The notes: generated by a model not told the origin, from the letters alone. Positions 26,201 through 34,349 are shown, numbered from the stretch's first letter. The stretch: 34,759 nucleotides of DNA from an uncultured bacterium (GCA_937863745.1 CALMHN010000145.1:1-34759); one strand, 5' to 3'. Numbers and translations are program-made.

Positions 26201-29200
26201 AAATGTATGTTGATAGATGTAGTGCCAAGAGTGGAACAACTTGTACAACATGGGTTGATGATACAAGTGAATTTACTTTATCTAATAACTTTGATAATAC
26301 TGATTACGGTACAACTTACTATGTTAATATTACAAATAAGGCGGCAATTACGCCTGGTACATATCGGCTAAGACTTGAATATACTAATGCGGATGGCATA
26401 GGATTAAGTGCTCCAATTACTAAAGAATTTGATGCTTCAGCTAAATACTATGGTATTATCGTTGATGATAAAACAACGGGTACTGTTAATTATGCACATA
26501 ACTATACACAAACAAAAAATATTTATTTAGATGGATATTATTTATCTAATCCTAGTAATTTGAAATCATCAATTTCATTTAAGTCTGGATCTGGAGAAAT
26601 GGTGGATTTAGTTCTTGAAGATAATATATTCTATTATGTAGATGCTAATGGTAATAAGACGGCTTATTTTACATATACAATGGATAAATATAGTACAAGT
26701 GATGCTAATAAGACTCATTATGAATATCATTTATCTAATTATACAGACGTTACTCAGCAGGGCACATATACTATTACTTTTTACTATACTGAGGATAGTG
26801 GAGAAACGGTATCTGATACATTTGAATTTAGTGTTGGTGCTGATCAATATTCGGTGGATTTAAGTAATGAATATGCTAAATCAACGGATACGGAATTATC
26901 ATTTAGTAAAGATTTTACAACTGCTTATATTTCTAAAGATAAAATTAATAATATAAGTGTTGTAGTTTACTATTATGATGATGCTAAGAATGCTTATGTT
27001 GATGTATCATCTAGTAATGTTTCAGTAGAGAATAGACATATATCTGATATATCATTTACTATTGATAATTGTTCAGGTGTTACTTGTACTGGTAAAGTCA
27101 AATTTGTTATTAATAAAAACAAATATGATACAAGTGATAATGCTGATTATTACATAGAAGTTTCTTATCCAGCTGGTTCTAATAAGAAGACTTATACTAT
27201 TACACCATATAATAAATTATTTGGTTGGGATATTAAGTCATCTTCAATAGTTGGTACTTATACGGATACTGATGGGACTAAGACTACGGTTAATGGTTTC
27301 TATAATAATTTAAGTGATACAACAATTACATTTGATTTAACAAATACATTCCATGAAAATGCGTTTGGAATTGCTGTTAATAAAAATTGTAGTTCTAAAT
27401 CTTCTGAAACTTGTACAACTACTGATGTATATTCACAGGCATTTGATATTACTTATACTTATAATGAAGCTGGTCAAATTAATGGTGCTAAGCTAGTTTA
27501 CAATGGTAAAGTAACATTAACTCCTGGTTATTATGGTTTAGTACTATATTATTCAACTAATGATTTCCGTGTATTAGATTTCAGGGTTAAGTCAGAGTAT
27601 GTCAATATTGTTATTGATGATTTCAATGCTTATTCAATATCTAATTCTAAATATGTAAATGGTTTATTTACAAATATAAATGGTTATGTTAGAGCTCCTG
27701 TAAGTGTTGCTGGTGTTAGTGATTTAAGTAAAATGACTGTTAAAGTTATTGATGCTTCAGGCAATAGTGTATCTTCACTTGCACCTAATATATCTAAGTT
27801 TATTGATAATAAATTAGTATATATTGATTATGTTGCAAATGAATTAAAAGAGGCTAATGATTATACATTAGTAGTAAGTTATACAGATGCCGATAATGAG
27901 GAAATTAAAGCAACTCAGGCATTTACAATGAATAAAACATATTTCAATTTGTACTTTGGTGATACAGTTACAACGGATCCTAGTCCTTTGATACCTAATG
28001 CAGTTAATGGTGGTAAAGCAACATTTACGTTAAATATTGAAGATGTTCCATATTTGTATCAAGGTGCTGATAGTGAAGCTTCATCTTCAGCTGCTCAAAA
28101 GATTGCTGATGGAACAAAAATTTATAGTTTTGCTGGTGATGATGTTACTAATTTATTTAAGGTTACTTATGCATTTAAATCATATTCAGACTTTTATTTA
28201 ATTGTTAGTTATGATAATGGTGCAATTGTTCCTGATGAATATACTGTTAAATCTAGTTATACAATTGATGGATATACGATAACTACTTCTTCTTACTTTG
28301 TAGTAGGAGATTATATGAAGTCTATTAGTGTATCTAATGATGTACAAATTATATCTAATACAGGTGATTCTAAGATACATAGAAACACAGGTGGAACATT
28401 TAGAATTAATTACACTTCATTCTATGGTGCATCTACGAGTGATATAAATGTTAAGGTATCTAATTCTTCATCACAAGATGTAACTAGTTCATTTGTTGTA
28501 GATACTGAATCATCATATATTGATGTTAATTATAATACTAAGAGTGAGGATAAGTATTTACCTTATGGAGATTATATTATTACAGTTACTTATAAAAACT
28601 CCGGAGATTCAGGTTATTCAGTTACTTTATTAAATGTTCATATTTATGATATTTATAAAGATATTGCTATTAATAATATGCGTACTAATAGTTCAGTCGT
28701 ATATGCTGATTTAGATAACCAATTCTACAACTTTGATTTAACATTAACGAGTTTATTAACTAAAGATGATTTAACTAATCTTGAATATAGTGTTTATGAT
28801 GCTGAGAATAATGATGTTACAAGTGAATTTGCTATATCTAATAATTTAAGTGATATAACTGATACATCTAGTGTAATGGTTTATAAGATTCAAATACTTG
28901 CATTTAAAGCTCCAGTTGGTAAATATACAATTAAGTTAAAATTAAAAGATGCTGAAGGGGAATATAATAGTTCTAATGCTTTACAATTTGCTATTACAAA
29001 AACATATTATAAAGTTATATTAGATGATGCTTCTGCATTTAAACCTATTACTACATATGGAAGTGATACTTCTAAGATATATGATAAAGGTGGATTTAAT
29101 ACTAATTATATTTATACAACTAATTATCCTTATAAAGATACAAGTGTATTTAGTATAAGAATATATAAAGGTTTAACTTTAGTAAAAGAAATTAATAATG

Positions 29201-30033
29201 TTGATATTAATGCTTATAGCGAAGATGGTGTTAATTACTTACAAGAAGCATTTGATACGACTGGTGTTAGTGCTGGAACTTACAATGTTTATGTATGTAT
29301 TAATGGTTTACCTTATGTATATAAGACAGTAGAGGTTAATCCTTACATTGCAGCAACTGATTTTTCACTTATTGTTGGTGGATCAATTATTAAAGGTAAT
29401 GATGTTACTATTAGCCACAATAGCAGCAATAAGATTGGTGTAAGTGTAACACCAACTAATGCTACAGATGATAATTTCATTTATACTTCTGGTAATGAGG
29501 AAATTATTAAAGTGGTTGATGGTAGATTAATTGGTGTAAGTGAAGGTAGTACAACTTTAACAGTAAATAATGCGGATGTTACAAAGACATTTAATGTTAC
29601 TGTTACTGAAAGTTTATCTTCTACTAAGTATACAGTTACTTATGGAATAGATTCATCAATTTATGTTAATTCAATTAATACATTAAAGTTATCTAAAGAA
29701 GCATTTGAAGCTAATTTAGATGGTAAAAAAACAGGTTATTCTTATTTGGATAGAAATAAAGCTAGTACAAATCCTACTAATATAGGAACTGGTATGTATT
29801 TTGTTAATCCAGGAGATGCAACATATAGAATAGTAGTAATTGGTGATGTTACTAAAGATGGTAATATTAGTCTTACAGATGTTGCTATAGTATTCCAGTA
29901 TGTAAGAGGTAAAACATCGATTACAGATGATGGAGCATTGCTTGCTGCTCATATAAGAAGAGCTGATAAAGTTACATTAACGGATGTTGCTAGGTTATTC
30001 CAATTCGTTCGTGGAAAGTTGGATTCTTTGTAG
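23245..30033 (+). CDS. Giant modular surface protein: about 12 Ig-like repeats, BIG2 domain, C-terminal dockerin-like module
   Basis: 2262 residues, by far the largest gene here. ATG 23245 is preferred over GTG 23236, which lies too close to the AGGA. An N-terminal membrane segment (about 8-28) serves as signal or anchor, followed by a possible SH3-like domain (about 50-125). Then come roughly twelve beta-sandwich modules; in 1065-1920 they recur every 115-135 residues, and the modules generally end in a G/D-x-Y turn: AGNYTV, GSGTYLV, AGTYYV, PGTYRL, QGTYTI, PGYYGL, YGDYII, VGKYTI, AGTYNV. Residues of about 2035-2127 match bacterial Ig-like group 2. The end has a calcium loop DVTKDGNISLTD and a degenerate second copy (ADKVTLTD), a dockerin-like pair. 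Two cohesin-like genes follow at once. Inference: a long surface stalk held by its dockerin. Confidence 0.85.
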   Translation: MKMIFNRRYKIIFSILSVLVFSFVFKYINNPINTYTQMIANKVQYSDACSTGSGTVYYVDASSAYMTSAPVLSAADKNSTTDTKIPNCSVVRVYCKTTSGGHTYYKISKTENMYIMDSYLKNSLPASCSSTKTTTTISASYTLGNVTSVPQTNYDKMYADKNGEFKVAISNIRHVASDDTSRFKYVVYDPSGNNVTNRFDIDMDDLTISSNVGSTTLYLKMNTGSYTYSAGNYTVGLMLDNTNYQSKTFTIVGDYYNYDLSVSAPSDTSSSSYQTWTAYLTNEAGMDFSSSNFNLKITKDGTTYYDTNSYTSYDNFSAKFSSSSTHYIAFNYDPSNYSLGSGTYLVTVGYNDPDSSARGTLTRTFNITLSGRSVNLTKKAGSMFRYIKGDYAIDIYRVYNNTVYYYENSTMKSEDTTSFADEFTDITINSIAVDSNGYVKYAYSDACIITNVLNGNVTYLDASAVSHTVTQADFETAFPGAYAALTTAYDIYSDGHIMLKKAGSGSRKTLSTINQTIRASGGGEFLFNYGYKNLSSDDLDLSEIKISRTSDNKVVYQKSCTTSGIWWWKSTTCSVTTNDSHFKYSWSLDSSTSTLKIKLLYYNDSATADEDYAGSYRIDLDFYDSDTQTINFSLEEGELNYYLKASVDAHLDTTDPMSTVYPPGNKTYEYNLGFYMLKGDSEYYKYNTSQIETVVYDHQANLDENGNLYFFDQTNYTMQLVSYDSSTGAITYKLGKDATVLSGNVNDSAFKSKYSDIIAMLPYYKFDSSTHALINTPAGDGFKTHVTKYYENNNVMYIDYIDSSGTAHTGVLASNYGLVDADTYVYIVSNYNFDTSGNIIYGDINGSYNTTVTNGKDVSSLFDITVNSDTSDITKVIKVLPKTEVSAGTYYVYVKYNEALIGVGYKNYYADENQAIITKSKYPEMWNRNTHMVPITYSNPIYDINMGIVTYSNNYDSYIKSMYYNVSSTATINATPIYIHDTDSIKMYVDRCSAKSGTTCTTWVDDTSEFTLSNNFDNTDYGTTYYVNITNKAAITPGTYRLRLEYTNADGIGLSAPITKEFDASAKYYGIIVDDKTTGTVNYAHNYTQTKNIYLDGYYLSNPSNLKSSISFKSGSGEMVDLVLEDNIFYYVDANGNKTAYFTYTMDKYSTSDANKTHYEYHLSNYTDVTQQGTYTITFYYTEDSGETVSDTFEFSVGADQYSVDLSNEYAKSTDTELSFSKDFTTAYISKDKINNISVVVYYYDDAKNAYVDVSSSNVSVENRHISDISFTIDNCSGVTCTGKVKFVINKNKYDTSDNADYYIEVSYPAGSNKKTYTITPYNKLFGWDIKSSSIVGTYTDTDGTKTTVNGFYNNLSDTTITFDLTNTFHENAFGIAVNKNCSSKSSETCTTTDVYSQAFDITYTYNEAGQINGAKLVYNGKVTLTPGYYGLVLYYSTNDFRVLDFRVKSEYVNIVIDDFNAYSISNSKYVNGLFTNINGYVRAPVSVAGVSDLSKMTVKVIDASGNSVSSLAPNISKFIDNKLVYIDYVANELKEANDYTLVVSYTDADNEEIKATQAFTMNKTYFNLYFGDTVTTDPSPLIPNAVNGGKATFTLNIEDVPYLYQGADSEASSSAAQKIADGTKIYSFAGDDVTNLFKVTYAFKSYSDFYLIVSYDNGAIVPDEYTVKSSYTIDGYTITTSSYFVVGDYMKSISVSNDVQIISNTGDSKIHRNTGGTFRINYTSFYGASTSDINVKVSNSSSQDVTSSFVVDTESSYIDVNYNTKSEDKYLPYGDYIITVTYKNSGDSGYSVTLLNVHIYDIYKDIAINNMRTNSSVVYADLDNQFYNFDLTLTSLLTKDDLTNLEYSVYDAENNDVTSEFAISNNLSDITDTSSVMVYKIQILAFKAPVGKYTIKLKLKDAEGEYNSSNALQFAITKTYYKVILDDASAFKPITTYGSDTSKIYDKGGFNTNYIYTTNYPYKDTSVFSIRIYKGLTLVKEINNVDINAYSEDGVNYLQEAFDTTGVSAGTYNVYVCINGLPYVYKTVEVNPYIAATDFSLIVGGSIIKGNDVTISHNSSNKIGVSVTPTNATDDNFIYTSGNEEIIKVVDGRLIGVSEGSTTLTVNNADVTKTFNVTVTESLSSTKYTVTYGIDSSIYVNSINTLKLSKEAFEANLDGKKTGYSYLDRNKASTNPTNIGTGMYFVNPGDATYRIVVIGDVTKDGNISLTDVAIVFQYVRGKTSITDDGALLAAHIRRADKVTLTDVARLFQFVRGKLDSL

Positions 30034-30044
30034 GAGGATAGTGT

Positions 30045-30569
30045 ATGATAGCATTAATGATGATATTATGCTTAACATTATTCCTCCCAGGATCCGTTTA
30101 TGCGGATGATATAGGAGTAAGTGTTAAGTGTCCAAGTGATATTAAATCCGGTGAGGAATTTACTTGTGATTTAATAGGATATAGTAGATATAAGGTATCA
30201 TCCATAGAATATTATTATAGTATTCCTGATAATGTTGAAAAGTTGGGATTTACTATTAATGATATATGGAATGGTAGCGATGAAGATAATAAATTATATC
30301 TATATACCGATACTAATCAAATTAATATATTTAAAATAGGAACATTTAGTTTAAAAGCTAATGAAGATTTAGAAAAAATAAATATAAGTACAGATTATTT
30401 AGTATTTGGTGATAGTGATTTTAATGAACATGTCTTAGTTGATAATGTAAATAAAGAAGATAGTTCAAATGTTAAGAAGAAAAATATGATTAAATATGGT
30501 ATTATTGTATTAATAATAGGTATATTGGTTTATGTTGTTATGAAATATAGGAGGAAAAAACATGCGTAA
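30045..30569 (+). CDS. Small type I membrane protein with cohesin-like ectodomain
   Basis: 174 residues, ATG 30045 with TAGGAGGATAG starting at the stop of the giant gene. Signal peptide 1-20 (GSVYA), a single ectodomain of about 115 residues (21-140), one membrane span (about 149-166) and a short basic tail YRRKKHA. The ectodomain opens DIGVSVKCPSDIKSGEEFTC and has an alternating beta pattern ending in KIGTFSLKA, like a cohesin-type jelly roll, and shares a Cys pair (C29, C41) with the next protein (C32, C43). It overlaps the next gene by 8 bases, so the three are one transcript. Inference: receptor for the dockerin-like end of the giant protein. The fold call is moderate. Confidence 0.75.
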   Translation: MIALMMILCLTLFLPGSVYADDIGVSVKCPSDIKSGEEFTCDLIGYSRYKVSSIEYYYSIPDNVEKLGFTINDIWNGSDEDNKLYLYTDTNQINIFKIGTFSLKANEDLEKINISTDYLVFGDSDFNEHVLVDNVNKEDSSNVKKKNMIKYGIIVLIIGILVYVVMKYRRKKHA

Positions 30570-32103
30570 GAGATGGTTAATGTTATTAAGTTTATTGTTT
30601 TTAGTGCCAGGTGTTGTCCATGCGGGTAATCCTTCAGTTAATATTTCGGTTTCATGTGGAAGTGTCGAAACGGGATCTACAACAACATGTACAGCCTATG
30701 CTAATGCAAGTGGTGGAACAATTAATAATGTTTCAGGTTCATATTTAGTTACTGGAAATATTTCACTTGTATCGCTTGATTCTTCAAATGGATTTGGTGG
30801 TGGAAGTGATGCTAGTGCTTCTTATTCAAGTTTTGGTGTTTATGGTAATGAAGTTACTGGTAGTGTAAAATTATTTACGATTACTGTTAGAGGTAATACA
30901 GCTGGTTCAGGTACTGTTAAAGTTAGTGTTACTGGTTATGGCTCTGATAGTGATGATTATAGTGTTTCTTTATCAGGAACTGGTAAAGTTCAAGTAACAG
31001 ATCCTGTTACTCAACCAATAACTGAAGCTCCAACAACTCCAGCAACTACAAGAAGAACAACTCAAGCTGGTAGTAATGTTACAGCTAATGCTAATGCAAC
31101 AACTACCACGATTCCAGTTACAACTGTAGAAGCTTCTAAATTATATTTTACAAGTTTAACTGTTGATAATTTCCCTGTTACAGAAACAAATGGAATTTAT
31201 TATGTAACAACTGATACTACAACAGAAAATGTTACAATAGCCGCGAGTGCTCCTGATGGAGTTACAATAGTTGGTACAGGTACAAGAGTATTAAGTTATG
31301 GTAAAAATACGGTATCATTGATACTTAAAGATACTAATGGTGGTGTTGCTACATTTACACTTGTAATTACAAGACCAGATAATAGTAGTAATTATAATAC
31401 GTTACTTAAGAATTTGGCTGTTGTTGGATATAAGTTTGTATTTGATCCTGCAACGACAAGTTATACAATTACAGTGCCTGATGATGCTACTGAATTATAT
31501 ATATTAGCTGAAGCACAAAGTGAAGATGTTAATGTTGTTGGTAATGGAGTATTAAGTTTAGCAAGTGGTGAAAATACTGCTTATGTAACTGTATCATATG
31601 GAGATTTATCAAGTACTGCTTATACTATTCATATTAAGAGAAGTCATAAGAGTTTAATAATGTGGATAGTAATTGGTACTTTAGGTATAGGATTATTTGC
31701 TACTTTGTTATTAGAAGAAAATTCTAAGAAGAAGAAAGTTAGTAATCTTGTTGCTGAAAAGGAAAAGATATTAGCAGAAAAGAATAGATTAGTTGTAGGT
31801 TCTCAAGATGAAGCTCAACTTAAAGTTAATGGAAGTTCTGCTGTCGGAATTGGATCACGTGTTGTTAATCCAATTGTAAGTCCTACTCCAGTGATGGGTG
31901 TTTCAACTGAGGCACCTAAGAAAGTTATTCCAATTAAGATTATTAAGAAGAGAGTTGCTTCTCCAGGAATGGCTCCAATGGTTAAACCAGTTAATAATCT
32001 ATCAATGATGGATAATGTTGAACCTCAGGTTAAAGTGGTTAAGAAAATGCCTAAGATTACTAAAGTTATTAAACGTGTAATCGTTCCTAACCAAAATAAT
32101 TAA
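30562..32103 (+). CDS. Membrane-anchored protein: cohesin-like domain, Thr linker, two cadherin-like domains, TM, basic tail
   Basis: 513 residues; the ATG overlaps the preceding stop (ATGCGTAAG). Signal peptide 1-21 (GVVHA). Residues 24-148 are a cohesin-like beta domain (NISVSCGSVETGSTTTC, then SVKLFTITVRGNTAGSGTVKV, the G-s-v-x-l-f-t-v pattern typical of cohesins). A Thr/Pro linker is at about 150-190. Two cadherin-like beta sandwiches (about 193-275 and 277-358) include LKNLAVVGYKFVFDPATTSY and YTITVPDDATEL, as in the protein at 4763. A membrane span (365-383) precedes a 130-residue cytoplasmic tail that is very basic with Pro/Val (KVIPIKIIKKRV, KVVKKMPKITKVIKRV). Same plan and position as 4763-6304: directly downstream of a dockerin-bearing gene. 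Role inferred as scaffold/anchor. Confidence 0.82.
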   Translation: MRKRWLMLLSLLFLVPGVVHAGNPSVNISVSCGSVETGSTTTCTAYANASGGTINNVSGSYLVTGNISLVSLDSSNGFGGGSDASASYSSFGVYGNEVTGSVKLFTITVRGNTAGSGTVKVSVTGYGSDSDDYSVSLSGTGKVQVTDPVTQPITEAPTTPATTRRTTQAGSNVTANANATTTTIPVTTVEASKLYFTSLTVDNFPVTETNGIYYVTTDTTTENVTIAASAPDGVTIVGTGTRVLSYGKNTVSLILKDTNGGVATFTLVITRPDNSSNYNTLLKNLAVVGYKFVFDPATTSYTITVPDDATELYILAEAQSEDVNVVGNGVLSLASGENTAYVTVSYGDLSSTAYTIHIKRSHKSLIMWIVIGTLGIGLFATLLLEENSKKKKVSNLVAEKEKILAEKNRLVVGSQDEAQLKVNGSSAVGIGSRVVNPIVSPTPVMGVSTEAPKKVIPIKIIKKRVASPGMAPMVKPVNNLSMMDNVEPQVKVVKKMPKITKVIKRVIVPNQNN

Positions 32104-32116
32104 AAAATACAAATTT

Positions 32117-32147
32117 AAGGATGATAGAAATATCATTCTTTTTATTT
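32117..32147 (+). terminator. Rho-independent terminator of the giant-protein operon
   Basis: A 10-bp stem AAGGATGATA/TATCATTCTT (one G-T pair), loop GAAA, then TTTATTT. Confidence 0.85.
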
Positions 32148-32172
32148 GTTGATATATTGAATAAAAAAATAG

Positions 32173-32313
32173 AAGAACTATACTTCAAGTATAAATAGAG
32201 TATGGAGAGTTTTATTATCTTATGCTAGTAAAATAAGCGATACGAATTTTTGTAATAACAGAGTAGTTTCAACTAGTGATGGTACAACAAGTTCACCATA
32301 TGTAATATCTTAA
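32173..32313 (+). pseudogene. Remnant of a lectin-like surface-protein cassette
   Basis: The frame opens after a stop at 32170-32172 and ends at TAA 32311-32313, with no start codon or RBS. It reads ...VWRVLLSYASKISDTNFCNN then RVVSTSDGTTSSPYVIS. The SYASKISDTNFCN type motif recurs, from memory, in C-type-lectin-like regions of surface proteins of this bacterial group. It keeps a downstream terminator (32335-32360), as a gene relic would. The rest of 32104-32393 holds only terminators and a promoter. Confidence 0.5.
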
Positions 32314-32334
32314 GTTATTTTATTATGAATTATT

Positions 32335-32360
32335 AAAACTGATTTAATATCAGTTTTTTT
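32335..32360 (+). terminator. Rho-independent terminator after the remnant
   Basis: A 9-bp stem AAAACTGAT/ATCAGTTTT, loop TTAAT, continuous with a T-run. Confidence 0.82.
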
Positions 32361-32361
32361 A

Positions 32362-32370
32362 TGTTATAAT
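32362..32370 (+). promoter_or_regulatory. Extended -10 promoter for the two small membrane proteins
   Basis: TGTTATAAT directly after the terminator and 23 bases before the ATG at 32394. Confidence 0.6.
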
Positions 32371-32393
32371 TTAATTAGAATAGTTGGTGAGTT

Positions 32394-32975
32394 ATGTATT
32401 TAGTTATATTACTTGTATTAATACCTTTTATATCAGTTGGTTTAGTTATGTATATATCTATGCTTTATCAATTTATTATAACTACTAGTATTAATAGTTT
32501 ATTATTAATTATTGGTTTATTTATATTAATGTTAGGTAGTTATTTCCTTTTAAATACTATTTTTAAGCTTATTAAGAGCAATTGTAAAATACTTAATATA
32601 AATATGCATAAGGATTCTTTATATGGCTTTATTTGTTTTACTTTTCTTATGCTATTAGGTTTATCTATGATTATTAATTCTATTGTTAATTCAATTAATG
32701 GATCTTTATTAACTATGGGTACAATCATTATTATATTTTATATATATATTATCTATATTTACTTTTTTGATAAAAAAGAAATAGTATTTGAATTAAATGA
32801 TATAGATAAAATAGATAAAAGTATTTATAAATTATCTTTCGTTAATAATACAGAGTTTGTTGATTATTATGTTAATAATGGTAAGTATGATGTAGGTTCT
32901 AAATATAAATGTCTTTATAATAAACATTTAAAAAGTATTATGGAGATTAAGAATGAAGTAAAGGATTTAGTGTGA
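32394..32975 (+). CDS. Four-helix integral membrane protein, unknown function
   Basis: 193 residues; ATG 32394 after GGTGAG. Four hydrophobic helices (about 2-24, 32-57, 75-95, 103-124) are followed by a cytoplasmic or outer domain of about 65 residues with Lys/Asp/Tyr-rich sequence (VFELNDIDKIDKSIYKL, then DVGSKYKCLYNKHLK). It is extremely Ile/Leu-rich with AT-rich codons. I recognise no family; the layout could fit a DUF3592-like or small sensor membrane protein, but nothing decides it. It ends 3 bases before the next gene, so the pair is translated together, suggesting a joint membrane function. Confidence 0.7.
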   Translation: MYLVILLVLIPFISVGLVMYISMLYQFIITTSINSLLLIIGLFILMLGSYFLLNTIFKLIKSNCKILNINMHKDSLYGFICFTFLMLLGLSMIINSIVNSINGSLLTMGTIIIIFYIYIIYIYFFDKKEIVFELNDIDKIDKSIYKLSFVNNTEFVDYYVNNGKYDVGSKYKCLYNKHLKSIMEIKNEVKDLV

Positions 32976-32978
32976 TAT

Positions 32979-33689
32979 ATGAATAATGATAATAATAATA
33001 TAGTTAGAGAAGTTAATAATAATGTTGATGAAAATAAAGCTAGAGAAGTTAATAATGAATATAAGATAAAAAGGTTACCTTTTCTTGTTAGATTTATTAT
33101 TATTATAGCTATTCTAATGGGTTTGTTCTTTGCTTGTTTTTATGCTATTAAATTATCTAAGAAAGCTATGGAAATGAGTGAAACTACTACGACAACAACT
33201 GTTACTACAACATTAAGTGCAAGTGAGAAGTTTATTCAATATTTGAATAAAGATGTTTTAAGAAAGTTTAGTAATGATACACATACGTTAATATTATTAC
33301 CTAGTAGTGTTGCTAATATATATTTAAATATAAATGTTGATGAAGATGGTAATTTAGTTAACGCTAAATATGGTAATTATATATTAGGTGATACTTTAGT
33401 TGCTGATGATACTTATACAATAGGGGATTCAACACTTGTTGGAAGTGATACTTTAAGTAAACATGATACAGAGTATAAGTATTATCTTAATAGTGCTGGT
33501 ACTAAAATTTTAGTAATGAATGCGACGACAAAATTATTATATGCTATGTATGTTAATACTACGACAGGGGAAATTGTTGTTGGTAAGTATGTTGAAGGTA
33601 ATGATAATATAACTATTAATGGTGTAGAATTTCTAAAAAATGGTGCTAATGTTACATATGATGGAGATAGTCTTATTTGGCAAAAATAG
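32979..33689 (+). CDS. Single-span membrane protein with Thr-rich linker and outer domain
   Basis: 236 residues, ATG 32979 just after the previous stop, with only a distant AAAGGA. The N-terminal cytoplasmic part contains a repeated REVNN motif (NIVREVNNNVDENKAREVNN). A membrane span (about 36-57) is followed by a Thr stretch (ETTTTTTVTTTLSASE) and an outside beta-rich domain of about 150 residues (LILLPSSVANIYLNINVDEDG, then TGEIVVGKYVEGN). The plan, short inside segment, one span, poly-Thr spacer, outer domain, is the same as the zinc-ribbon protein at 22457-23098, although the domains differ. It is cotranscribed with the four-helix protein before it. Function unknown. Confidence 0.72.
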   Translation: MNNDNNNIVREVNNNVDENKAREVNNEYKIKRLPFLVRFIIIIAILMGLFFACFYAIKLSKKAMEMSETTTTTTVTTTLSASEKFIQYLNKDVLRKFSNDTHTLILLPSSVANIYLNINVDEDGNLVNAKYGNYILGDTLVADDTYTIGDSTLVGSDTLSKHDTEYKYYLNSAGTKILVMNATTKLLYAMYVNTTTGEIVVGKYVEGNDNITINGVEFLKNGANVTYDGDSLIWQK

Positions 33690-33799
33690 GTTCATATGTT
33701 ATAATATGTATGTTTTTTGTCTAGTGGAATTATTTTATTAGATAAAAATAATATAGTTTTAAATTATTATGTTATAATTTATATACAAAAAAAGGAAAG
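33690..33799 (+). other. AT-rich spacer with ambiguous hairpins and promoter-like sites
   Basis: TGTTATAAT at 33697-33705 lies in the loop of a weak hairpin CATAT/ATATG followed by six T (33712-33717), so it may be a weak terminator or a promoter. A second imperfect hairpin pairs about 33731-33738 with 33746-33753. No gene is seen. Confidence 0.4.
33770..33778 (+). promoter_or_regulatory. Extended -10 promoter for the HD-domain gene
   Basis: TGTTATAAT, 27 bases before the ATG at 33806, with no consensus -35. Confidence 0.6.
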
Positions 33800-33805
33800 G
33801 TGAAT

Positions 33806-34327
33806 ATGAGTAAGTATAGATCGTTTGATAGTATTACTAAAGATATTTTAGCAAATGAAAAGTTTCAAGCTATTACTAATGAATCACATCATGGTATTAC
33901 AAGAATGGAACATTCATTAAGAGTGGCACATGGTGTATATGATATGGCTATTAAACATAATTTAGATTATGTTTCCGCTACACGTGCGGCTTTAGTTCAT
34001 GATTTCTTTACAAATGCTGAATTTATTACTAATCATGGATTAATTAAAGGTGTTGTACATCCTGATATAGCTTTAGCTAATGCTAAAGGTGAATTTGAAA
34101 TAAATGAGATTGAAGCTAATGCTATTGAAGCTCATATGTTTCCTTTAAGTGTTGTTACACCTAAAAGTAAAGAAGCTTGGACATTAACATTTGTTGATAA
34201 GAAAGTAGCTATTTATGAGTATTCAATGAATAAGTTTAATCCTAAGAGATTAACTCATAAAGTTTCATATGGTTTATCTATGGCTTTAGTATTTGCTTTT
34301 AATTTAATAACAATGGGTAGAAGATAA
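33806..34327 (+). CDS. HD-superfamily phosphohydrolase, small
   Basis: 173 residues; ATG 33806 is preferred over GTG 33800, which is inside the GGAAAGG RBS. The metal-binding HD pattern is complete: H36 (MEHSLRVAH), H65-D66 (ALVHDFF), H85 (VVHPDIAL), H110 (EAHMFP) and D131 (TFVDKKV). The extra histidines after HD resemble the small HD enzymes acting on nucleotides or other phosphoesters. The C-terminal end (SYGLSMALVFAFNLITMGRR) is hydrophobic and may touch the membrane. The substrate cannot be told. tRNA-Arg lies 22 bases downstream and may be read through from this promoter, as no clear tRNA promoter is seen. Confidence 0.85.
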   Translation: MSKYRSFDSITKDILANEKFQAITNESHHGITRMEHSLRVAHGVYDMAIKHNLDYVSATRAALVHDFFTNAEFITNHGLIKGVVHPDIALANAKGEFEINEIEANAIEAHMFPLSVVTPKSKEAWTLTFVDKKVAIYEYSMNKFNPKRLTHKVSYGLSMALVFAFNLITMGRR

Positions 34328-34349
34328 TTAATTAATACCCATTTAATAT

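Noticed and set aside
32173-32313. A small functional gene
   Set aside because: There is no in-frame start codon or ribosome binding site, and the frame opens after a stop. It fits a gene remnant better.
33697-33717. Clear second promoter for the HD-domain gene
   Set aside because: The TATAAT lies in the loop of a weak hairpin followed by six T, so it may be a terminator. It is left ambiguous.
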